From Dastarcus helophoroides (taxonomy: Eukaryota; Arthropoda; Insecta; Coleoptera; Bothrideridae), in the NCBI GenBank assembly GCA_028583605.1, contig CM053328.1, forward strand, positions 9,006,782-9,070,781: a DNA stretch of 64,000 nt, given 5' to 3'. Under the pieces are notes generated by a model that ran no database searches, was not told the origin of the DNA, and worked only from the letters and a program-made list of their open reading frames with translations. Of this stretch, positions 29,120-41,035 are shown one piece after another. The translations under genes and the position numbers were made by a program. The stretch's first letter is position 1. Each line of letters begins with the position of its first letter.

Positions 29120-31140
29120 TCTTAAAATTTCGATTTTTTCCTAAAATTTGCTTTCTTCTAAGTTTTGATGTAATCTAGGAAATTTCGACTTTTTACTAGG
29201 ACTTAAACCACAACAGATTAAAGCTTTGTCTTCAAATTTAGATCTTTGTTGGGAAATTCAGATCATTTTCTTGAAATTTGAATCTTTTTCTAGAAATTTC
29301 GTTGGGTTTTCTCAAAATTTCGAATTTTTTTATAAATTAATCCTTGTGTTTGAAAGTTTTGTTTATTTGCCTTGAAATTCGTCTGTTTCTTTAAATTCTG
29401 ATATTTTCCACAAAATTCGTCTTCTTTAGCAATGTAGGCTTTATCTCATGTATGTTCTTGGAAATCTTAAAATTGGCTTTTTTCAAAATTTTGATAAACT
29501 CTTCATTTCACTGAAACATTTCGTATTTTTGCTGTAATAAAACCTCAAAATATTAAACCTTTGTCTAAAAAATTAGATCTTTTCTGGCAGAAGTTTGGTC
29601 ATTTTCTCAAAAGTTTGACCTTTTTCTCGAAATTTTGATGTTATTTCTCAAATTTTGCAATTTTTTAATAAATCAATTCTTATTTCTGAAAGTTTTCGTT
29701 TTATTTGCCTTAAAATTTGCTTGTTTCCTTAACTTTTGATATATTCTAGCATATTTCGACTTTTTACTAAGATTAAACTTTAACAGATTCAAGCTTTGTC
29801 TTAGAATTTAGATCTTTTTGGGAAATTTAGATCATTTTCTTGAAATTTTAATGTTTTTCTTAAAATTTTCTTGTTTTCTGAAAATTTCAATTTTTTTTAT
29901 AAATTAGTCCTTGTGTTTGAAAGTTTTGTTGTATTTTCCTTGAAATACGTCTGTTTCCTTAAATTTTGATATTTTCCACAAAATTCGTCTATTTTAGAAA
30001 TGTCGGCTTTATCTCATGTATGTTCTTGGAAATCTTAAAATTGGCTTTTCTTCAAAATTTTGATAAAATCTTAATTTCACCTGAAAAATTTCTTATTTTT
30101 GCTGTGATTTAAACCTTAAAAGATTAAACCTTTGTCTAAAAATGTAGATCTTTTCTGGTAAAAGTTTGATCATTTTCTCGAAATTTCGACCTTTTTCTCG
30201 AAATTTTGATGTTATTTTTCAAATTTTCCAATTTTTTATTAAATCAATTTTTGTTTTTGAAAGTTTCGTTTTATTTGCCTTAAAATTTGCTTGTTTCTTT
30301 AAATTTTGATATTTTCCACAAAATTCGTCTTTTTTAGAAATTTAGGCTTTATCTTATGTATGTTCTTGGAAATCTTAAAATTGGTTTTTTTTCAAAATTT
30401 TGATAAAATCTTAATTTCACTGAAAATTTTTTATTTTTGCTGTGATTAAACCTTAAAAGATTAAACCTTTGTCTAAAAATTTAGATCTTTTCTGGCAAAA
30501 GTTTGATCATTTTCTCGAAATTGCGACCTTTTTCTCGAAATTTTGATGTTATTTCTCAAATTTTCCAATTTTTTTTTAATAAATCAATTTTGGTTTTTGA
30601 AAGTTTCGTTTTATTCGCCTTAAAATTTGCTTGTTTGTTTAAATTTTGATATTTTCCCAAAATCTGTCTTTTTTAGAAATGTTGGCTTTATCTCATATAT
30701 GTTCTTGGAAATCTTAAAATTGGCTTTTTTTCAAAATTTTGATAAAATCTTAATTTCACTGAAAAATTTCGTATTTGTGCTGTGATTAAACCTTATCAGA
30801 TTAAACCTTTGTCTAAAAATTTAGATCGCTTCAGGCAAAGGTTTGATCATTTTCTCGAAATTTCCACCTTCTCTAAATTACGATATTTTTTCCAAAATTT
30901 CCAAATTTTTTTTAAAATTAATTATTTCTCTTTTAAGTTTTGTTTTATTTTCCTTAAAATTTGTCTGTTTTTTTTAATTTTAATATTTTCCACAAAATTC
31001 GTATTTTTTAGAAATGTAGGCTTTGCCTCATGTACGTTCTTGGCTTTTCTTCTAAATTTTAATAAAATCTGAATTTTACTAAAAAATTTCGTATTTTCTA
31101 AAGCCGTAACAGATTGAACCTTTGTCCTAAAATTTAGATA
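29120..31140 (+). repeat. Tandem array, period about 340 bp
   Basis: The landmark TATGTTCTTGGAAATCTTAA recurs at 29451, 30019, 30359 and 30698, with a diverged copy at 31033. The last three spacings are 335-340 bases. The first, 568, contains about 225 extra bases. Units share AGATTAAACCTTTGTCTAAA, TTTCTGGCAAAAGTTTGATC, TTCTCGAAATTTTGATGTTA and CGTTTTATTTGCCTTAAAAT. Copies are very similar, so the array is relatively young. The ORF at 30782-31072 is a repeat translation. Confidence 0.9.
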
Positions 31141-32420
31141 TTTTCTGCCAAAAGTTTGATCATTTTCTCGAAATTTGGATACTTTTTCGCAAAATTTTGA
31201 ATTTTTAAAAGAAATTAATTTTTGTTGTTAAAAATTTTTTTGGCTTGAAATTTGTCTGTTTTTTTAATATTGTGAATAAAATCCGTCTTTTTTCAAAACT
31301 TCGACTTCATCTCAAAAACCGATCCAGGACGTTCTTGAAAATTTTAAAATTTGCCATTTTTCCAAATTTTCATAAAACTGACTTTTCCTGAAAAGTTTCT
31401 CTAAGATTAAACCTTAACAGATTAAAATTTAGATCTTTACCACGAAATTTCGATGGTTTTTTCAAAAAATGTATTTCGACCATTTTCTCCTAATTTCGTT
31501 TTTTTTTTCAAAATTATCATGTTTTCTTTAAATTTTAAAATGTTTTAAAAATCTAATGTTTGCTATTGAAAGTTTCGTTTGTCTCTTCCTTGAAATTCGT
31601 ATTTTTTTCCTTAAAATTCGTATTTTTTTAAAATTTTGTTATTTTCTGCAAAATCCGTCTTATCTCAAAATACGATCCTGTATGTTCTTAAAAATCTCAG
31701 TTTTTTCTTGAATGTTACCATTTTCTTAAAAAATTATTTTGTTTTCAATTTTTTTTATTAATGACTATTCTTCGAATTTGAGTATTATCTGAAAATTAGA
31801 TTCCCTTTTTTATTGAAATTCCGACTATTTCTATAAGTTTTGGTTATATTTTTCAAAATGTGTCTTTTTCATTTTGGCAAGTTAAAAATTCGACGTTTTT
31901 TTCTTAAAATTTGACTTTCAACAAAAAATTTTAAATATTCTGTCCCTTTTGAAGCTTCTTTTTTCTGATCATGTTTTTTTCTGAAAATTTTAACCATTTT
32001 AAATCTGATTTTTCAGAAATTTTGACTAGTTTCTTAAAGGTTGCCTTTTTCAGGAAGTTTTGCTTGTTTTCTTAGTATTCGATGTTAAATATTTCTACAA
32101 ATTTCGACTGTTTCTTCTAAATTTGTCTTTTTTCTAAATATTTTAAATTTTTCTGTTGAAATTAAATTTTTTAAAAATTCTTCTTTTTGTAAATTCCACA
32201 TTTTGGACCCATATTTGTTTATTTTGAAATTATGCCATTTTTTTTATAGTTTGTCCTTACAACAAAATGTGATGTTTTATCGTCGACATTTTTCCCTAAA
32301 TTAGATGAAAATGTTAATAAAAATGTTGACAAAAATATTTTGAGGCATTTGAAACAAGATTTTCTATGAATTCAATTTCTTGAGAACACTGTTTTTGGAA
32401 GTTGGAATTTTTTCTCCAAA
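31140..32420 (+). repeat. AT-rich repeat block, pyrimidine polarity
   Basis: Diverged motif repeat (TTTTTCTCGAAATTTCGAC-like) continuing from the 340-bp array. No ORF of interest and no structured element. Confidence 0.65.
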
Positions 32421-32426
32421 CTTCGA

Positions 32427-32611
32427 AGGAACGGACTGGTTCTTGGTTATCTTCAAAAATTGAAATACAAATCATGTTCCTTGTAACCAGTACAGATTAA
32501 AAACGAGTATCTCTTTGAAGATAATAGCTTGGCTATCGAAACGTGTCAGAGCAACCTTTGTTGTGTTTTTTAATTTTTCTTGGTTTCAGGAGACAAGATT
32601 GTTATTTCAGT
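32427..32611 (-). mobile_element. H1 hairpin retroposon, internally deleted
   Basis: Tail GGAACGGACTGGTTCTTGG, a short first arm broken at CAGTACAGATTAAAAACGAG, then the full second arm from AGTATCTCTTTGAAG to TTATTTCAG. Same organisation as the copy at 22655. Confidence 0.8.
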
Positions 32612-32971
32612 TTTGATTAATCTCAAAATCCGGCCCGTTATGTCTCTGGAAATGTAATTTTTTTCGAAAAATTTGACTGTTTACTCAAAATTTGTTTTTT
32701 GTGCGAAATTCCATTTTTTTCGAGAAATGTTTTTGTCGTCAAAATTCGTCTTTTTCTCAGAATTGCGACTATTCTTTTAGTTCTTATTTCTTTTTAAGTT
32801 AGGCTTTATTTACAGGATAAGACTTTTTTAAAGTAGATTATTCGCAAAATTATACTGCTTTAAAAAAATTATTCTCTCTGGAAAATTTTAAACTTGCCCC
32901 CGAAATTTGGACCGTTTTTTTCAATTTGTGGCTTTTTTAGAAGTTTTATTATTTTTCTTAATTTAATAGTT

Positions 32972-33075
32972 TGTCATGTTCCCCTAAACCAAAAAAAGAT
33001 TAAAAAACACATCATAGATTGCTCTAACGCGTTTCGATAGCCAAGTTTTCAGAGAGATGTCTCTGAGGTTGCTCT
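32972..33075 (-). mobile_element. H1 hairpin retroposon, partial
   Basis: TGTTCCCCTAAACCAAAAAA, then TTGCTCTAACGCGTTTCGAT and ATAGCCAAGTTTTCAGAGAG mark one H1 arm, followed by a short reversed piece (TCTCTGAGGTTGCTCTA). No tail. A similar internal rearrangement occurs in the copy at 44178. Confidence 0.7.
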
Positions 33076-33117
33076 ATGTTCAGTTGTAACTTTTTTATTT
33101 TTAAATAATTCGTTGGT

Positions 33118-33290
33118 ATACAAATCTCAATTCATAAAACCAAAAAAGATTAAAAAACCCAACAAGAGTTGCTCTTACGCGTTTCGATAGCCAAGCTATC
33201 ATCTTCAGAGATATCTCTTCAAAAATAATTGGCGTTAGAGCAACCTTTGTTGTGTTTTTTAATCCTTTTAAATTTGTATTTCAATTTTCT
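33118..33290. mobile_element. H1 hairpin retroposon, both arms
   Basis: First arm from ATACAAATCTCAATTCATAA through ATAGCCAAGCTATCATCTTC, a short centre, then a shortened second arm GGCGTTAGAGCAACCTTTGT to TTTGTATTTCAATT. The tail is absent, so its strand is not set. Its right flank (TTCTCCAAATTCAAAGTTTT) is repeated after the next two H1 fragments. Confidence 0.75.
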
Positions 33291-33910
33291 CCAAATTCAA
33301 AGTTTTCTGAAAGTTGCGTCATCTCATAAAATTTGACCTTTGAAAATTTTGACCTTTTTCGAAGTTTAAATATTTTATTTTATTTTCAGAGAAATTTCAC
33401 TGAAGATGACAGCTTGGCTATCGAAAGGCCCTAGAGCAACCTTTGTTGTGTTTTTTAATCTTTCTTGGTTTCAGGGGACAAGATAGGTATTTCAATTTTC
33501 TCCAAAACAAATTTTTCTGAAATTTGCATCTTCTCATAAAATTCGTCCTTGGAAAATTTTAACCTTTTTCGAATTTTAAACATTTTACGAGTTTTTAAGA
33601 TAGGTTAGGTTTTTATTTTTAATATAATTTACCGAAAATTTCGACTTTTCAGAGAGATTTCTCTGAAGATGATAGCTTGGCTATCGAAACGCGTTAGAGC
33701 AACCTTTGTTGTGTTTTTTACTCCTTCTTGGTTTCAGGGGAAAAGATTTGTATTTCAATTTTCTCCAAGTTCAAATTTTTCTGAAAGTTGCGTCATCTTA
33801 TAAATTTCCACCTTTGATCATTTTAACTTTTTTCGAATTTTTAACCTTGTACAAAGTTTCAAGATAGGTTACGTTTTAATTGTTAATATAATTTACCGAA
33901 AATTTCGACT
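33278..33910 (+). repeat. Tandem array of H1 arm plus flank, 212-264 bp period
   Basis: The unit starts ATTTCAATTTTCTCCAAATT, CTGAAAGTTGCGTCATCTCA at 33278 and recurs at 33490 and 33754. Each of the two later units is preceded by a single H1 arm: 33388-33500 (ACTGAAGATGACAGCTTGGC onward) and 33650-33762 (TCTGAAGATGATAGCTTGGC onward). As at 11111, an H1 insertion was amplified together with its flank. No gene. Confidence 0.8.
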
Positions 33911-34540
33911 TTTCAAATCTTTTTGTCTTGAAATTCGTCTTTTTCAAAGTTTCTATTCTATTTTCAAAATTTTAATTTCCCTGTTAAAATTGGACCTTCC
34001 CATAAAAATTTGGAATTATTTTTGGACAGGTCAATCTTCTAATTAAAATATTATCAATATTTTTCAAAAATCGTGTTTTTTTTTGAAATATATTTAGTAC
34101 CGGTTTTTTTTAAATTTGACCCTTCAATAATTTTAACTTGTATCTCAAAATTCATCTTTTTCTCCAAATTTTGACTCTTACCTTAAGATTCGATATTCCT
34201 TTTTTTTGAACATTTCTATTTAAAATTTGCCTTTTTCCAAAATAACGACTTTTTCCGCAAAAAATCGTTAATTTTTCTAAAATTGGATCAAAATTTTAAT
34301 TTAAATCTAAAAATAGGAACTTATAAGAAAATCGTTTCAAGAAGATAACCAAATTTAAATAAAGGAAGACTTGCAATTTTTGATTTGTTTTGGAAACTGC
34401 CGATTTTTTCACATAATTCGACTTTTGATAAATTGAACTTTTTTTTTGAAATTTTTATCTTTTGGAAATTTCGACAATTCTCGAAATTTTCCAAATTTCG
34501 ACTATAATTTAGAAATCTGATCTCTCCTGTTTATTAAAAA
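33910..34540 (+). repeat. AT-rich repeat block
   Basis: Pyrimidine-polarity motif repeat, fading near 34540. No gene seen. Confidence 0.6.
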
Positions 34541-36950
34541 TATACTTACTCTAGCTGAGCAATCACTTTTTTTAGAATAATTGCTTTTCCTCTCTTAAAG
34601 AAAATCTTTATTATGCTTATGGACTACAAAGAATTAAAATGTCAATCAAGTTCAGTGTTGACCACTAATAAATTTTGCAAAATTTTTGGACAGATTTCTA
34701 CAAAACTTACAAAGTAATTTCTATGCAAGAAGATTGTTGGCGATGGCCATAGTTTCTCTATGAACCATAGGTGGTAGTACTAAAGAGTCACTCGCTTGAC
34801 GCCTGTGAAAATGTCTTAGTACTTGTCGGAACATTTATTAGCATTCGAGTTGGATATACCAAACTGACGAGATCTAACAACATCGAAACCGGTATTTGGT
34901 TTCCAAACTTCGAATCTAATAAATGTTCAAACCTATGGTCTGTGCATTATAGAAAATAATTTCTGATGACTTTTTAATTTAATAATCGCGAATCCAAATA
35001 AATCTATACACTGTGCAGAGTATTTGACATCGACAATATTGATATTTAAGATTAGGTTACGTTTAAAGCCTAACACTGAGTTCACGTTTTAGAGGCTTTC
35101 AATAACAATAGTCAACACTGATTTCGTCAGACGAACTCTAGGTAGGTAATTGTGTTTGGACTTCCTACCCTCATAATAAAACCGTACTTTTTTTCCATCC
35201 CCCCAATTTTCTTATGACAAGGTAAAATTTAGTTTTGGAAATGTAGTCTTCCCAAATACTGTCCGTATTTATTTAGGTCCACATATTATTTACATCTTAT
35301 AAAATTTTATCAGAAATAAAACATAATATTATGATCATATTAATTTTTTATTTGAAATCTTTTTTATCATTAAAATTTGGGTACTTTTCATGTGAATGGG
35401 GCACCAGGGATCGAAAAAATCACAATTAGGAAAAAGTTTATCCTACACGTAAATCTTTAATTTGTAAGTAGAAAAATGTAAAGCATTTACACTTGTAAAG
35501 CTGTCTGATATATTTCTACTACCACCTCATCATATCAAATTAGATTTACCAGAAATTTTCCAAAGGGGATGGATCCCAATAAAAATGAGTTTTTTATATT
35601 TCAAAGAGTAATTTCCCAGAATGAGTGAAGTAGTATTAGTAGAACCTCAAATTAAGAAAATTAATGAAAGGCTCTATGTTTAAAGCAAAATTAAATGTTC
35701 TGAAAAATTCAGCATAAAGATGCTTCAAAAATCTAATTGGAAATTTTTTAGTTTACCATAAAAAAAAAGATAATTGGTTAAAAAACTTTTATTAAAGTAT
35801 AACACTTTGGATTGCAATATGGAGATCAAGATTTATTTTTTACACATCCTACGAATTAGGGGGCTCTGGGAGGCTCTAAGTGATAAAAACTGATAAAAGT
35901 TTTAGCGTACGTTCTAATGATGAAAAAACTTTATCATGGCAGATTTAACACAAGATTGTTGACTGACTACTACTGCTTGATCAAGAGGGACCAATTAAAA
36001 GCTAAATAATTTAGAAAAACAAAGATTATAAGTTTCTAATGTACATTTTTAAATTTATATTTTTGGAGATCCATCATTTTTCAAGTATTTAACAAACAAA
36101 TGTCGTGGCTGATAAAAATTTCAAAGCTGCTTATTTTAAATGACCCCAACTAAATACTATTAAAAAATACAAAAGAAGATTACGTGACATGACGAAACTT
36201 CAATTTTGTTAACCTCTGTAATTTACATAAAATGTACCCCAAAAAATTAAACTAATATGATATAAAATAATTTCACGTAGTTTACCATTTTGAGTATAAT
36301 TAACCGAAATAACGTACAATGCAATACAACCTGCACAAAGCAACCCTACACAATAGATATATGCTTTACAAGGGAATTGTGTGAAATAAAATGAAAATGC
36401 GTTATTTTTATTATAATGTATTTCATAAATGAGATTTAAATTATATTACATATATGCAATAAATTTCTATGTATAGCACTTTTAAAATGTACAGTACAGT
36501 AATAAGATAATGTATAAGGTGAAATCAGACCTGAAGTCTAGATCTATTATCTCATACATGCTCTAATCCCTTTTTCGTGAATGTACTCGTCTGAAAAGAA
36601 ATTAGTAACACAAATTAACAAACCACGAAGAAAATGTCAAGAAACATTTTTAGTTCTCTCGATACAGAATCAAATTTTGGACAATAATTTGTTAGTGTAT
36701 TGGATAACATGGTTAACAATTTGATTTAATGCTTTATAAACATCAACACTACCCTGATTTTAACAGTTCTTTTAGTATACAAGCTAAAAATATGTTGAGG
36801 GCGAATTTGGTGCTGACATAGCTGCTTTCGGAAAAGAATTTGCTGAACTTCAATTTATATTAGCTGCCTCTACGACTTTGTCTGCTCAATGCAACGTCAT
36901 ATTTCAAAATAAAACAATGTCTCATTGAATTAACAGAATAATAGATTCAA
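34540..36950. other. Mostly unique AT-rich sequence, no supported gene
   Basis: The motif repeat is absent here and composition is more even. The plus ORF at 34771-34959 (62 codons) starts near CTATGAACCATAGGTGG and shows no recognisable domain or splice context. I see no tRNA, no long ORF and no repeat shared with the rest of the window. Confidence 0.5.
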
Positions 36951-36953
36951 CGT

Positions 36954-37250
36954 TTGGTGCTCCTCATGTTAGTACCAGCTCGAATGATAGGTGGAACGAA
37001 ATATTATATCAACCACACATTACGAATTGGTTTCTCTTTTTTATGTTCAAATAAAGTTGTTAGCACAAGGTTTTGTAAACGAAAGCTTAAATTTTACCGG
37101 AACAAAAATAACGCAAAAGTTACGCCTGGAAAAACCCTGTATTTTAATAGAAGTTTTACTAAAATCGAGGTAGTAGTTTCCGAGATTAGGCCGGACAAAG
37201 ATCAGTCGACAGACAGACCGACAGATGCTTCGACGCTTTAATTTTATAGT
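36954..37250 (+). other. Probable decayed mobile-element tail
   Basis: The sequence ends with TAGTAGTTTCCGAGATTAGG, then GACAGACAGACCGACAGATG and TTTATAGTATAG. This layout (a TTTTACTAAAATCG / TAGTTTCCGAGAT phrase, a GACAGACA run, then TATAGTATAG) is common in dispersed insect repeats. The overlapping ORFs (36954-37241 and 36991-37173) read through it as STDRPTDAS and are unlikely to be genes. Assigned from general familiarity only. Confidence 0.35.
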
Positions 37251-37436
37251 ATAGGTTGGTAGGTAATTAAAAAGATAAGAAACTCTCCTACTCTCCTTTG
37301 GAAGTTAACATGATTATTATTGTTTTTTATTTATATATCTCGAGATTTTTCATAATTTGGATCTTCCCTTAAAATTTCGGATAATCTGAGCTTATTACCT
37401 TTCTCACTGAAATTTTGGCCTTTTTAGGTATCTGGG

Positions 37437-37560
37437 ATACCTGGGCTATCAAAACTCTTTAGAGCAACCTTTTTTTGTGTTTTTTAATCTTTCTTGGTTT
37501 CAGGGAACAAGATTTGTATTTCAGTTTTTGAATATAACCAAGCAGTAGTCCTTTCCACCA
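37437..37560 (+). mobile_element. H1 hairpin retroposon, 5'-truncated
   Basis: One arm (GGGCTATCAAAACTCTTTAG to GATTTGTATTTCAG) plus the tail ATATAACCAAGCAGTAGTCC and TTTCCACC. Plus orientation, followed after 4 bases by an A-run. The first arm is missing. Confidence 0.8.
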
Positions 37561-37903
37561 ATCAAAAAAAAAAGAAAAATATTTTGCGAACTTTCAATTT
37601 TAATCCCTCGACTTTACATCAAAATTTGTGAAGGAAATTTTTATATTAAGTTGATTTAAAGTTTTGACTTTTCTCTCAAAATTTCGATGCATATTTTATT
37701 TTCTCGTAAGTCAGTTCACGTTTCTAGAAATGTTGACCCTTTTATTTTTAAAAATTTTAATGTCTTCAAATTTGTACGTTTTTCTCAACATTTCTAGTTT
37801 ACGTTCTCTTCGATATTTCGAAGTTTTTAAATAGTTTTGTAACTACTTTTTTAATCTCAAAATGAGAAATCACTTTTTCGAAATTTAGATGTTTTCCTAC
37901 AAA

Positions 37904-38094
37904 AATTAAAATACAAAACTTGTCCCCTAAAACCTAGAAAGATTAAAAAACACAACAAAGATTACTCTAACGCGTTTCGACAGCCAAGCTGTCATCTTCA
38001 GAGAGAAAACACTTTATTGTGTTTTTTTGATCCTTCTTGGTTTCAGGGGACATGTTCTGTATTTCAATTTTTGAAGATAACCAAGTTCCACCAA
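37904..38094 (+). mobile_element. H1 hairpin retroposon, short loop
   Basis: Both arms present (ATTAAAATACAAAACTTGTC; ATAGCC changed to ACAGCC, with the partner change in the stem) and a shortened tail ending CCAAGTTCCACC. Possible 10-bp target duplication TTTTCCTACA (37892-37901 and 38104-38113), though 9 unexplained bases lie before the right copy. Confidence 0.8.
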
Positions 38095-38431
38095 ACTTAT
38101 GGTTTTTCCTACAGCCTAAATTTCATTTTTTTTAATTTAAATTATTCTCTGAATATTTCAAGTTTATACTTTTAACTTTTTCTTAATTTTCATTTTAAAT
38201 TGAAAGCTGAAATAGTTCCTCTAAGTTTGTACTATTCCAAAATTCCCCTATTTTTCAAAACCTTTTTTTTAACGAAATTTTGAGTTTAAACTAGATTTTT
38301 TTGTAAGTCGATTCCTTTTAATTTGGACATTTTCTCCCACAACTAAGAGTTTTTACTCAACCTAAATCTTCAACCGTAAGTTCGAAAATTTAAAAATTCT
38401 TTGTACCTCTGTGATTAATAATTTTTTTTTT

Positions 38432-38519
38432 GGTGGAACAAACTGGTCCTTGGTTATCTTCAAAAATTCAAATACAAAACCTGTTTCCAGCAAAAAAGCA
38501 ACATTTGTATTTCAATTTT
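38432..38519 (-). mobile_element. H1 hairpin retroposon, minimal 88-bp copy
   Basis: Poly-T, then GGTGGAACAAACTGGTCC and the tail, then only the outermost bases of the two arms (AAATACAAAACCTGTTTCC and ACATTTGTATTTCAATTTT). Almost the whole arm-loop-arm centre is deleted, leaving tail plus arm tips. Confidence 0.8.
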
Positions 38520-40380
38520 ATAATAAAAATGTATGTTTTTTTACATACATTAAGGTGAGTTAGGTGGCTGTTTTCGATATTCTTAGTTTACACTTTTCTA
38601 AAAATTTTTATTTTATTATCCAAATCCTAATCTCAATTATTAAAATTTTTACCTTAATTCCAAAATTTAATTTTCTTCAAGAAAATTTCAAATTTTTAAC
38701 TAATTCCTCTTCTTTTTTTCCAAAATTTAACTGTTGACCCCAAAATTCGAGAATTTTTTTATGTATAACTATTTTATTTATTTTTCCGGAACTGTAAAAT
38801 TAATAACATTTTTATACAAATATCGATTTTAAACTGGCACACTTCGAGAGTTTTTTCAATATATTTTGTCTACAAAATTAAGAGTTTTTTGAAAACTTGG
38901 ATTCTTTTTTCTTGAAATACTTGATTCAGTTTTTTACGTGTTCATGATTTGCTAAAAGTTCTATTACAAACCCAAACTTTTGACATTTTTCTAAAGGTAT
39001 CATTTAAGAAATTTCGACATTAATTTTAATCCCTGAAAATAAAAATTTAATCTTCATTTTTTATAATATTCCTTCAATTTCGAAATTTTGTTGTTTTTCA
39101 TAATTTCCTTTGATTTTTTATTTTTATGCTAAAATTCAACTATAAGCTGCAAAATTCAAAATTTTTAATATAAATATTTAATTTTCTTCGAAATCCTTAA
39201 ATTAGTAAAATTTTTCTTAAAGATCTTAAATATTAAACTAAATTTTTCATGGTGGACTCTTATTGGTCGGAAACATTATGTTTTTATGCTTTGCCTATTC
39301 TATGTAAAATAAACTAACCTATTTTTTGTCAACTGTCTTGAGGTGATGTTTTAAATAAATTTAGATATCACGTAGACATATATCAAAAACTGTTTTAAAA
39401 TATTGTCAACAAACAATAAAAATTTAAATATTTTTAAACTAGGTCGCAAAAATATTAAATAAAATTAATAAACATTAAACCGAATATTTCTTATATTGGT
39501 TCTATATAAATTACAACTTTTTTTTAGAAATTTCGAATTTTTTTGCTCGAAAGTTCTTGATGTACACTTTTATTACCAAAGAGTAGGCAATACTTACCCT
39601 AGAAAGCTCATTGCCTACCATAGATATATCGATTAGCATAATATTTTTTTAGACTTGTGAGGATCTTTTTTTTTGGTTGTGAAAATTTATTTTGCGAAGG
39701 TAAGCCCAGAAAATGTAAAAAATATAAATTTAGGACCTATTTTTTTGTCGTCAGAAACTATTTATACGAAGATAAATTCCAGGATATATAAAATATATGA
39801 TTTAATTTTTTTTATCGTCCTTAAATTTTAATACTTTCCAAGCCGAAGTAATCTAATAGTCCAAGATTGCTTTTCATAGAAATAAACCCTAGCTAGGCCA
39901 ATAGTCATCATTCGCTAAAAGAACTATTAGAAGGTTAAAATATCTATTTTTTTTTTTAATTTTGGTTTTATTTTTGAAATAAGACTTTAATTTCAAAATT
40001 TCATTCCCTCAAATAAAAGTTATTAGTTGTAACTAATTTTTTTTTTCGTTCAGTTTCGAAATTTTACTTTTGTTTTTGATATTTTCATTACATGTTTAAC
40101 TTTTTTTTTTAAATCTCAAAACAAATTTTGTTAAAATCATATTATGAACATGCTTCTAATGCGGTATTTGGTAGAACTATAGAAAATACAGGTAAACATC
40201 GAATCGTAGAATTGGAACCAAAAAGTTATTTGTTATTTGGTAGCGATTTCCAGTAAGGACTTTAGGATAATTTTAAAAAAATAGAATAAAAAATTCAACA
40301 AATTTCTGTTATATTCATAAAACAATATTTCGTCCAGTACTTACTTTTAAAAACAAATTATGGACACTTTCTAGACCAAA
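38520..40380. other. AT-rich sequence with dispersed repeat, no gene
   Basis: Diverged motif repeat to about 39240, then less repetitive DNA. Contains the dispersed repeat at 39244-39440 and the hairpin at 39583-39618 (AGTAGGCAAT...ATTGCCTAC, 9-bp perfect arms). No ORF above background. Confidence 0.55.
39244..39440 (+). repeat. Dispersed repeat, partner of 47445-47675
   Basis: TTCATGGTGGACTCTTATTG, then GGAAACATTATGTTTTT matches 47451 and 48066 in direct orientation. The following 39285-39415 (TATTCTATGTAAAATAAACT, TATCACGTAGACATAT) matches 47540-47672 in inverted orientation. So one end is shared directly and the body is inverted: a rearranged mobile-element fragment of unknown type. Confidence 0.75.
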
Positions 40381-40382
40381 AA

Positions 40383-40705
40383 AAAAGCAAATTACAAGCG
40401 ACGGAAGTGAAATATTATCGTAGAGTACTAGGGATAACAAGAAGAGATCGAAAGCGAAATGAGGACATCAGACAAGAGCTAGAAATCAAACTTGTTGTAA
40501 CAACTATAGAGAGGAACAAGTTAAAATGATGGGGCCACATGACAAGAAGGCATGGCGAAAGACAAGTGACAAGAGTCTGGAAAGTCGGAACACACGCAAA
40601 TAGACAAAGAGGAAGACCTCTTGGAAACTGAAATAATGTAGTTGGAAAAGTACTAAAGGAGAAAGGCCCCTGTCATGGTATGAGGCAAGAAAACTGGCAT
40701 TGGCA
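40383..40705 (+). pseudogene. LINE reverse-transcriptase C-terminal fragment
   Basis: Reading from 40383 gives a peptide with KLQATEVKYYRRVLGITRRD, RKRNEDIRQELE, TIERNKLK, then an in-frame TGA where these proteins have Trp (usual phrase RWWGH; here K-stop-WGH), then RVWKVGTHANRQRGRPLGN and a second stop. After a frameshift near 40663 it resumes as LSWYEARKLA. This order (RYLRRVxGxTRRDRxRN, ERRxLRWWGH, GRPRxTW, GLSWxEA) is the C-terminal part of ORF2 in many arthropod non-LTR retrotransposons, probably RTE- or Jockey-like. No endonuclease or RT core is nearby, as expected for a decayed fragment. Confidence 0.85.
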
Positions 40706-40712
40706 ATAATAG

Positions 40713-41035
40713 GTGGGCAGGATTTGTGTACGAATAATTACTTTAAGAAAACGTAATATTGTAAAATGGAATGTACTTAAATTCCCTACACCTGAAAGGG
40801 TAGATGAGGATTTTGATAATATATATAAATATATAAATGTTGTTTTTTTCAAATTCCCAGTTTACAACGCTAAAGTCAAAGTGGTTACTTTTTTTCCAAA
40901 TTTTGAATCTTTCTCCCTTTGAAATTTTTCTCGTGTTTATGTTAACCTCAAGCATCATCGCAAAGACTCCATATTATATATCATTCATTAAAAACGACGT
41001 TAAATATTATTTTCATCAAATAACATCGAAATAAT
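40713..41035. other. Intergenic sequence before the H2 element
   Basis: Overlapping ORFs on both strands (40713-40922, 40743-40958, 40837-41034) have no recognisable features. The stretch ends with AACATCGAAATAAT at 41022-41035, the left target-site copy of the H2 element. Confidence 0.5.

Noticed and set aside
14640..31140. CRISPR array
   Set aside because: The tandem units are hundreds of bases long with diverged copies and no short repeat/unique spacer pattern, and the genome is eukaryotic.
36954..37241. 95-codon plus-strand ORF as a gene
   Set aside because: Its end is the GACAGACA-type phrase common in dispersed repeats, and a second overlapping frame is equally open.
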